From contig CALIAD010000010.1 in the NCBI GenBank assembly GCA_938041635.1, forward strand, positions 1-11,272: a DNA stretch of 11,272 nt. Direction: 5' to 3'. This document shows, piece after piece, positions 7,075-11,272 of the stretch (position 1 is the stretch's first letter; each line of letters begins with the position of its first letter). Source of the DNA: an uncultured Atopobium sp. Its GTDB lineage: Bacteria > Actinomycetota > Coriobacteriia > Coriobacteriales > Atopobiaceae. A program made the translations under genes and the position numbers. The notes under the pieces are model-generated. The model did no database searches. It saw only the letters and a list, made by a program, of their open reading frames with translations, and was not told the DNA's origin.

Positions 7075-8327
7075 TAGAAGCGCCTCCCCTCACGAACGTC
7101 GATGGCAAGATAGTCAGACTGTCCCTCCATCAAACGAGCAAATGCCTTGAACAAGTAGGATGAATCGTGAGGTCCTGGGCTTGCCTCAGGGTGATACTGA
7201 ACGGAAAACGCTGGAATATCCAGGAATTGGATGCCCTCTGGAGTGCCGTCGTTAAGGTTGACGTGTGAGAGCCTGACACGGCCAAACTCCTTTGTCTGTA
7301 CAACAGGGGCAATACGCCTTGCAGACCACTCGCAGAGGTTGTCAAAGTGTTCGGAGATTCCACCAGACTCCTCTGCAATGAGCTTGCCCAGGCTTGGGAA
7401 TACCAGGCCATAGTTGTGGTTTTGGGCAGTAATCTCAACCTTGCCGGTCAGAAGATTCATAACTGGTTCGTTGCCACCATGGTGTCCAAATTTGAGTTTC
7501 TCGATATCTGCACCAGCAACAATGGAGAGCATCTGGTTGCCCAGGCAGATACCAAAGACAGGAACCTTGCCCAGAACGCCGCGAGCGGCCTCCTGCGTAG
7601 CATCAACCTGCTCTGGGTCACCAGGGCCGTTGGAGAAGAAGATGCCGTCTGGGTTGTAGGCCAAGGCGTCCTCAGCAGGTGTGTTCCACGGTACAACCGT
7701 GACCTCGCAGCCGTTTGCTGCAAGACCCTGGAGAATGCCGTTCTTCTCGCCACAGTCGTATGCGACAACGTTGAAGCGCTTCTTGGACGTAGCAGAGACC
7801 ACGTGAGGCGCGTCGACGGAGACGTCGGGGACAAAGTTGTGCTCGGAGATGCTGGGCGATGCCTGGACGCGCGCAAGCAGATGGGCGGGGTCCAGGTCCT
7901 CGGTGGAGATGGCTGCCTTCTGTGCGCCAAAATCGCGCAGGTGCATGGTCAGCGCACGAGTATCGATGCCCTCGATGGCAACGACGCCGTTTTCCTGCAG
8001 GAACTCTGGCAGACTCTGCTTGGATGTCCAGTTGCTTGGCTCGTAGCACATGTCGTGCACGACAAAGCCACGCAGGTGCAGGGTGTCTCGCTGCATGACC
8101 GCAGGATCGATGCCGTAGTTGCCTACCTGCGGATAAGTCAGCGTGACAATCTGGCCGGCGTAACTTGGATCGGAGATAATCTCCTGGTAGCCGGTCATAG
8201 ACGTGTTAAAAACAATCTCGCCGAAGGTCTCTCCGCTAGCACCACAGCACCTCCCCTCGAAGGTTGTTCCGTCTTCGAGAACAAGCAGCGCGCGAGGCTG
8301 CGAGGTGGCACTTGCCAGTGGATTCAT
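7074..8327 (-). CDS. carA: Carbamoyl-phosphate synthase small (glutaminase) subunit
   Basis: CarA hydrolyses glutamine and passes ammonia to CarB. From the chosen start it has 417 residues, normal for long forms of the family. The N-terminal CPSase small-chain domain holds the NTSMTGYQE motif (41-49) and NYGID (70-74). The C-terminal class I glutamine amidotransferase domain has SNGPGDP (232-238), nucleophile C261 in GICLGNQ, GHHGGNEPV (281-289), and H379 with E381 in YHPEASPGPHD. The ATG at 8325-8327 is preferred because GGAG lies 8 nt upstream and the family motif LVLEDGTTFEG begins 15 residues later. A longer in-frame reading (ATG at 8361-8363 and beyond) would start in or before the U-tract of the leader terminator and lacks family similarity. 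Expression is likely controlled by the PyrR-type attenuator upstream. Confidence 0.97.
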   Translation of the reverse strand: MNPLASATSQPRALLVLEDGTTFEGRCCGASGETFGEIVFNTSMTGYQEIISDPSYAGQIVTLTYPQVGNYGIDPAVMQRDTLHLRGFVVHDMCYEPSNWTSKQSLPEFLQENGVVAIEGIDTRALTMHLRDFGAQKAAISTEDLDPAHLLARVQASPSISEHNFVPDVSVDAPHVVSATSKKRFNVVAYDCGEKNGILQGLAANGCEVTVVPWNTPAEDALAYNPDGIFFSNGPGDPEQVDATQEAARGVLGKVPVFGICLGNQMLSIVAGADIEKLKFGHHGGNEPVMNLLTGKVEITAQNHNYGLVFPSLGKLIAEESGGISEHFDNLCEWSARRIAPVVQTKEFGRVRLSHVNLNDGTPEGIQFLDIPAFSVQYHPEASPGPHDSSYLFKAFARLMEGQSDYLAIDVREGRRF

Positions 8328-8363
8328 ATACTCTCCGATCTGCGTACGAGCATGCCGAGCCAT

Positions 8364-8391
8364 AAAAAAAGAGCACTCCTTATGGAGGCTC
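8364..8391 (-). terminator. Leader terminator (attenuator) upstream of carA
   Basis: On the minus strand GAGC-CTCC (8384-8391) pairs with GGAG-T-GCTC (8371-8379) around an ATAA loop, with one bulged T, and is followed by seven T (8364-8370). It ends about 36 nt before the carA ATG and lies downstream of a PyrR-type element, so it is best read as the regulated terminator of a pyrimidine attenuator rather than the end of another gene. Confidence 0.85.
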
Positions 8392-8423
8392 AACAGCGAA
8401 CATGCGCACTCAACGCTATGGGG

Positions 8424-8454
8424 CCTTGCCGGTGTCTCGCACCGTCCTTAAAGG
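8424..8454 (-). promoter_or_regulatory. PyrR-binding RNA element in the carAB leader
   Basis: The minus-strand RNA starts CCUUUAAGGA and ends CCGGCAAGG. Outer CCUU and AAGG form a lower stem. Inner CGGUG and CACCG form an upper stem that closes a CGAGA loop, with the purine-rich internal bulge between. This is the shape and conserved sequence (CUUUAA, loop GAGA, GCAAGG) of the PyrR anti-antiterminator found in pyr operons. PyrR bound to UMP would stabilise it and let the terminator at 8364-8391 form when pyrimidines are plentiful. It begins almost at the predicted transcription start. The pyrR gene itself is not in the window. Confidence 0.8.
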
Positions 8455-8462
8455 TTGGTAGT

Positions 8463-8468
8463 ATTGTA
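8463..8468 (-). promoter_or_regulatory. -10 box of the carAB promoter
   Basis: On the minus strand TACAAT matches TATAAT in five of six positions. A start about 7 nt downstream (near 8456) would put the PyrR element at the very 5' end of the transcript. No convincing -35 hexamer is seen 16-18 nt upstream. The box lies within the leader region of the divergent glycosylase gene. Confidence 0.5.
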
Positions 8469-8493
8469 GCGCATAACCAATAAAGGAGATGGC

Positions 8494-9141
8494 ATGTTTC
8501 CAGATTTTCTAGAGAATCCCTCAAATGTGGCCGCGCCGCTGCTGCTGGGATGCACTCTGACAAGGACAATTACGCTTAATGGCGAGAAACACAAACTAGT
8601 TGCAAGAATTGTGGAGACCGAAGCTTACGACCAAGACGATCCAGCAAGTCATGCGTTTGGCGGTCTCAGTGAGCGCAATGCAGCCATGTTTGGACCTGCA
8701 GGTCACCTCTACGTTTACGTTTCGTACGGCATGCATCACTGCTGCAATGTGGTGTGCGGACCTGAGGGTTTTGGCAGCGGATGTTTAGTGCGCGCCGTTG
8801 AGCCTCTTGAGGGCGTAGAGGTGATGCGCGAGCTCCGTGAGGCTGGACGCGCGGGTAAAGCGCATACGGGACGTGCAGGTAAAGAGCAAGCGGAACGTGC
8901 GCGTAAGCACCCGCTCAAGCTGCGCGACCTTACCAATGGGCCAGGTAAGGTGTGCGCTGCACTTGGTATTGACAAGGAGCTCTACGGACATGATCTAAAA
9001 GTTGAGCCGCTTGTGCTGGACTTTGCTCCCCTGCTACCAGGAGAAACAATTGGGCGTTCACCTCGCGTAGGCATTAGCAAAAACATTGATGCTCCAAAGC
9101 GCTTTTTCATCGAAGGAAACGAGTTTGTTTCACGAGCTTAG
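8494..9141 (+). CDS. 3-methyladenine DNA glycosylase, MPG/AAG family
   Basis: This monofunctional base-excision repair enzyme removes alkylated or deaminated purines (3-methyladenine, hypoxanthine, ethenoadenine). At 215 residues it has normal bacterial length. Active-site residues line up with human AAG: E43 and Y45 in ETEAY (human E125, Y127), H53 (H136), Y75 in LYVY (Y159), N85 in CCNVV (N169) and R100 in VRAVEP (R182). The motifs FGPAGHLYVY and YGM are also present. Residues 118-140 form an Arg/Lys/Ala-rich insertion built from an internal repeat. The ATG has AGGAG 7 nt upstream. It is a lone gene, divergent from carAB and convergent with gdhA, and is followed by a bidirectional terminator. 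No strong promoter is evident in the short upstream gap shared with the carA leader. Confidence 0.95.
   Translation: MFPDFLENPSNVAAPLLLGCTLTRTITLNGEKHKLVARIVETEAYDQDDPASHAFGGLSERNAAMFGPAGHLYVYVSYGMHHCCNVVCGPEGFGSGCLVRAVEPLEGVEVMRELREAGRAGKAHTGRAGKEQAERARKHPLKLRDLTNGPGKVCAALGIDKELYGHDLKVEPLVLDFAPLLPGETIGRSPRVGISKNIDAPKRFFIEGNEFVSRA
8845..8913 (+). repeat. Three imperfect 24-nt tandem repeats inside the glycosylase gene
   Basis: Copies start at 8845, 8869 and 8893. The first two encode GRAGKAHT and GRAGKEQA; the third, ERARKHP, is degenerate and one codon shorter. The repeat keeps the reading frame and lies between the catalytic core motif VRAVEPLEG and the LRDLTNGPGK motif, where family members have a variable loop. 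Confidence 0.75.
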
Positions 9142-9191
9142 GTAATTTCAAGAGCGCAAGACGGGACCAAAATACTATCAATGAGCAGCAC

Positions 9192-9223
9192 AAAAAAGGA
9201 CCTTGGGAGACCAAGGTCCTTTT
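9192..9223. terminator. Bidirectional intrinsic terminator between the glycosylase gene and gdhA
   Basis: A 13-bp perfect stem (9194-9206 and 9211-9223) closes a GAGA loop. On the plus strand the stem ends in TTTT and serves the glycosylase gene, 50 nt past its stop. On the minus strand the A-run 9192-9197 gives six T and serves gdhA, about 80 nt past its stop. It fits the convergent arrangement. Confidence 0.92.
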
Positions 9224-9303
9224 AAATCTTACGTTAAAGCCAACGATGTAATTAGCTCAAATACGTGCTGCAACATCGGGTTTCTCGCCAAGTGTTATGC
9301 GAA

Positions 9304-10635
9304 CTAGCAGACACCCTGCGCCATCATTGCGTTTGCTACCTTGAGGAAACCGGCGATGTTTGCGCCAAAGACCAGGTTGCCGGGGTGGCCGTACGTTGCA
9401 GCAGCCTCAGAAGCAGCAGTGTAGATGCTCTCCATGATTCCCTGCAACTTGGAGTCTACCTCCTCAAACGTCCAGGAAAGGTGCTCGGCGTTCTGGGACA
9501 TCTCAAGACCGGAAACAGCTACGCCACCTGCGTTTGCAGCCTTGCCAGGTGCGAAGAAGACGCCGTTTTCGATGAGGTAATTGGTTGCCTCGAGGGTGGT
9601 TGGCATGTTAGCGCCCTCAACGACGTACTTGGCACCGTTAGCAACAAGTTTCTGCACGTCAGCAAGCTCGAGCTCGTTCTGAGTTGCGCACGGCATGGCG
9701 ATGTCGCACTTCTGGCCCCAAGGACGCTCTCCTGGGAAGAAAGTAGCGGAAGGGCGTGCGTCGGCGTACTCCTTGATGCGTGCGCGGCGGACCTCCTTGA
9801 CGTCTTTCAGCAGCTCAACGTCAATACCCTCAGGGTCATAGACATAACCTGAGGAGTCAGATACGGTCACCACGGTTGCTCCGAGTTGCTGTGCCTTCTG
9901 GGCAGCGTAGGTAGCAACGTTTCCGGAGCCCGAGATGCAGACCGTTTTACCTGCGAGCGAATCGTTCTTCTCGGCAAGCATGTGGGTGAGGAAGTAAACC
10001 GCGCCGTAGCCGGTTGCCTCGGTGCGAGCAAGGGAGCCGCCGAAGGAGAGGCCTTTGCCGGTCAGGACGCCGGTCCACTCGTTGCGGAGGCGCTTGTACT
10101 GGCCAAACATGTAGCCAATCTCGCGCGCGCCAGTACCAATGTCACCAGCTGGGACGTCGGTGTTTGGGCCAATGTGACGAGCAAGCTCGGTCATGAAGGA
10201 CTGGCAGAACGCCATAATCTCACGGTCAGACTTGCCCTTTGGATCGAAGTCGGAACCGCCCTTGCCGCCGCCCATTGGAAGCGTGGTCAAGGAGTTCTTG
10301 AAGATCTGCTCGAAGCCGAGGAATTTCAGGATAGAGAGGTTAACAGTTGGGTGGAGACGGAGGCCGCCCTTGTAAGGTCCAATTGCGGAGTTAAATTCGA
10401 TGCGGTATCCACGATTGACCTGAACGTTGCCGGCGTCGTCAATCCATGGAACGCGGAACATAACAGTGCGCTCAGGCTCGACAAGACGCTCAAGCAAAGC
10501 GGCTTTCTCGAACTCTGGATGTGCGTCAAGTGCAGGCTGAATGGTAGTAAGAACTTCTTTTGCTGCCTGGATAAACTCAGGCTGATCTGCGTAACGCTCT
10601 TCAAGCTGTGCAATTACCTTAGATGAGTAGCTCAT
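9304..10635 (-). CDS. gdhA: NADP-type glutamate dehydrogenase
   Basis: This enzyme catalyses reversible reductive amination of 2-oxoglutarate to glutamate and is a main route of ammonia assimilation. From the chosen start it has 443 residues, typical of hexameric bacterial GdhA (E. coli 447). Substrate-domain landmarks are GPYKGGLR (K89), K113, PMGGGKGG with catalytic K125, and catalytic D165 in VPAGDIGTG. The Rossmann domain has GSGNVA (236-241), and SDSSG (259-263) follows the second strand. E. coli GdhA has the same SDSSG, which favours NADP(H) over NAD; this is inferred from similarity. The ATG at 10633-10635 has AGGGG just upstream; a reading from 14 codons earlier lacks a binding site and family similarity. 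It is monocistronic, divergent from the tRNA pair and ends at a bidirectional terminator. No confident promoter was seen. Confidence 0.98.
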   Translation of the reverse strand: MSYSSKVIAQLEERYADQPEFIQAAKEVLTTIQPALDAHPEFEKAALLERLVEPERTVMFRVPWIDDAGNVQVNRGYRIEFNSAIGPYKGGLRLHPTVNLSILKFLGFEQIFKNSLTTLPMGGGKGGSDFDPKGKSDREIMAFCQSFMTELARHIGPNTDVPAGDIGTGAREIGYMFGQYKRLRNEWTGVLTGKGLSFGGSLARTEATGYGAVYFLTHMLAEKNDSLAGKTVCISGSGNVATYAAQKAQQLGATVVTVSDSSGYVYDPEGIDVELLKDVKEVRRARIKEYADARPSATFFPGERPWGQKCDIAMPCATQNELELADVQKLVANGAKYVVEGANMPTTLEATNYLIENGVFFAPGKAANAGGVAVSGLEMSQNAEHLSWTFEEVDSKLQGIMESIYTAASEAAATYGHPGNLVFGANIAGFLKVANAMMAQGVC

Positions 10636-10707
10636 AAAACCCCTTTCGAAGTGGTTACGAATAGCATAGTCATCCAATGTTTCGATTACATAACAAAATA
10701 GAAAAAT

Positions 10708-10726
10708 CTAATTGACGAAAAATTAG
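10708..10726. repeat. Short inverted repeat upstream of gdhA
   Basis: CTAATT (10708-10713) and AATTAG (10721-10726) are separated by 7 nt, about 75 bp upstream of the gdhA start and 25 bp before the tRNA promoter. It could be an operator for a dimeric regulator, but AT-rich DNA produces such repeats by chance. Confidence 0.25.
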
Positions 10727-10749
10727 TTCAAAAAGATTGCAATTTCTTC

Positions 10750-10778
10750 TTGCTCTTAGGCGATTTGTCACCTATACT
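10750..10778 (+). promoter_or_regulatory. Promoter of the tRNA-Pro/tRNA-Gly unit
   Basis: TTGCTC (-35, 10750-10755) and TATACT (-10, 10773-10778) are separated by exactly 17 nt. A start about 7 nt downstream falls 5-6 nt before the tRNA-Pro 5' end, a very short leader usual for stable RNA genes. Confidence 0.75.
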
Positions 10779-10790
10779 TTTCTCTCGGCT

Positions 10791-10867
10791 CGGGGTGTAG
10801 CGCAGCTTGGTAGCGCAACTGCTTTGGGAGCAGTGGGTCGCTGGTTCGAATCCAGTCACCCCGACCA
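10791..10867 (+). tRNA. tRNA-Pro (anticodon UGG)
   Basis: This 77-nt tRNA includes an encoded CCA. The acceptor stem CGGGGTG pairs with CACCCCG and has the C1-G72 pair and discriminator A73 typical of bacterial tRNA-Pro. The anticodon stem ACTGC/GCAGT encloses TTTGGGA, giving UGG. The T arm CTGG-TTCGAAT-CCAG is intact. Confidence 0.98.
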
Positions 10868-10890
10868 TTTTTTCTTTTTGCTTTACCCTT

Positions 10891-10966
10891 GCGGCGGTAG
10901 TTCAATTGGTAGAGCATCAGCCTTCCAAGCTGACTGTTGCGGGTTCGAGTCCCGTCCGCCGCTCCA
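10891..10966 (+). tRNA. tRNA-Gly (anticodon UCC)
   Basis: This 76-nt tRNA includes an encoded CCA. The acceptor stem GCGGCGG pairs with CCGCCGC and has discriminator U73 as usual for bacterial tRNA-Gly. The anticodon stem TCAGC/GCTGA encloses CTTCCAA, giving UCC (reads GGA/GGG). It lies 23 nt after tRNA-Pro, separated by a T-rich spacer, and is probably processed from the same transcript. No clear terminator follows. Confidence 0.98.
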
Positions 10967-11219
10967 TAAAATTCCCCATTTTAAATTCTCCCCTGTTCTA
11001 GGCATTATTTTGCTCATTCCCTCCTTATTCAGCTTATTCTTGCAGCGAATTTGTTGAGCGCGCTGATAATCTTTAAGCGCATTAATGACTACTTCCTGCG
11101 TCTCCCCTCCTGCTTTTCCAGACGTTTTATTAGCAATTTTTCTCTTTACTTGTCATCATCTACTTTTGATTAATTTCCTTGAATATTCATACAATTAAAT
11201 TCATTTCCATGCATACGTA
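10967..11219. other. AT-rich stretch without a convincing gene
   Basis: About 250 bases between tRNA-Gly and a probable insertion-sequence end. Base composition is clearly more AT-rich than the flanking genes. No frame has a start codon with a proper binding site and family-like sequence. A minus-strand frame of about 40 codons (roughly 11016-11145) is open but lacks a start and then runs into the tRNA. Only a weak AAAAT/ATTTT hairpin is seen just after tRNA-Gly. Confidence 0.5.
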
Positions 11220-11272
11220 GGTCGTGTCCCGAAAAGTGGTGTAAGCAAGCATTTCAGGTGTTTAAAAGAAGT
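11220..11272 (+). mobile_element. Possible end of an IS256-family (mutator-type) insertion sequence
   Basis: From 11220 the sequence reads GGTCGTGTCCCGAAAAG, followed by TGGTGTAAGCA. It resembles terminal inverted repeats of actinobacterial and firmicute IS256-family elements, whose ends often carry a C-run, AAAAGTGGTGTAA and a following AT-rich leader. The window ends before any transposase frame. The match is from memory of terminus sequences, so orientation and family are provisional. Confidence 0.45.

Noticed and set aside
8432..8475. Eight-codon leader peptide (minus strand, ATG at 8473) overlapping the carA promoter
   Set aside because: It starts upstream of the predicted transcription start, has no binding site and has no run of regulatory codons. 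The PyrR element explains the region better.
7347..8483. Long plus-strand open frame antisense to carA
   Set aside because: It is antisense to clearly coding carA, its translation shows no family resemblance, and it runs across the carA attenuator.
10737..11057. Plus-strand frame of 106 codons across the two tRNA genes
   Set aside because: It overlaps both tRNAs and translates tRNA sequence, a standard false call.
10891..11145. Minus-strand frame beginning near 11017 with GGAGG and running through the tRNA-Gly gene
   Set aside because: The binding site is only 1-2 nt from the ATG, and the frame's continuation is the reverse complement of a tRNA, a known source of false proteins. The open stretch upstream lacks a start codon.
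1..11272. CRISPR array, phage genes, toxin-antitoxin pair or other defence system
   Set aside because: No repeat-spacer pattern, no such protein families and no unexplained gene cluster are present. All large frames are well-known housekeeping genes.

Overview
This window is a chromosomal housekeeping segment, probably from a host-associated low-to-mid GC actinobacterium of the Coriobacteriia (Atopobium/Lancefieldella/Olsenella type). That placement is an inference from the overall look of the proteins, the lysine/alanine-rich trigger factor tail and the gene set; no single marker proves it. I found no candidate for an undescribed multi-gene system. The points of interest are regulatory leaders, small protein insertions and two insertion-sequence ends.

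Left block (minus strand, 1-3820): a protein quality-control cluster, transcribed right to left as tRNA-Leu(UAG), tig (trigger factor, TTG start), clpP and clpX. Trigger factor meets nascent chains at the ribosome, and ClpXP unfolds and degrades tagged or misfolded proteins. An intrinsic terminator lies between the tRNA and tig, and a strong GC-rich hairpin lies between tig and clpP, so expression along the cluster looks graded. About 30 bp past clpX, at the window edge, is what looks like the 5' end of an IS3-family insertion sequence.

Middle block (minus strand, 3787-8468): carA-carB, the two subunits of glutamine-dependent carbamoyl-phosphate synthase, with a 1-nt TAATG overlap and a perfect terminator behind carB. 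The leader in front of carA holds a -10 box, a PyrR-type RNA-binding element and an intrinsic terminator whose U-tract ends about 36 nt before the carA start. This is the layout of a UMP-responsive PyrR attenuator.

Right block (8494-11272): a plus-strand MPG/AAG-family 3-methyladenine DNA glycosylase gene faces a minus-strand NADP-type glutamate dehydrogenase gene (gdhA), with a bidirectional terminator between them. Divergent from gdhA is a plus-strand tRNA pair, tRNA-Pro(UGG) and tRNA-Gly(UCC), behind a good promoter. The last 250 bases before the edge are AT-rich and without a convincing gene, and the final ~50 bases resemble the end of an IS256-family element.

The carAB and gdhA products connect nitrogen and pyrimidine metabolism (glutamine to carbamoyl phosphate; ammonia to glutamate), but they are separate transcription units here.
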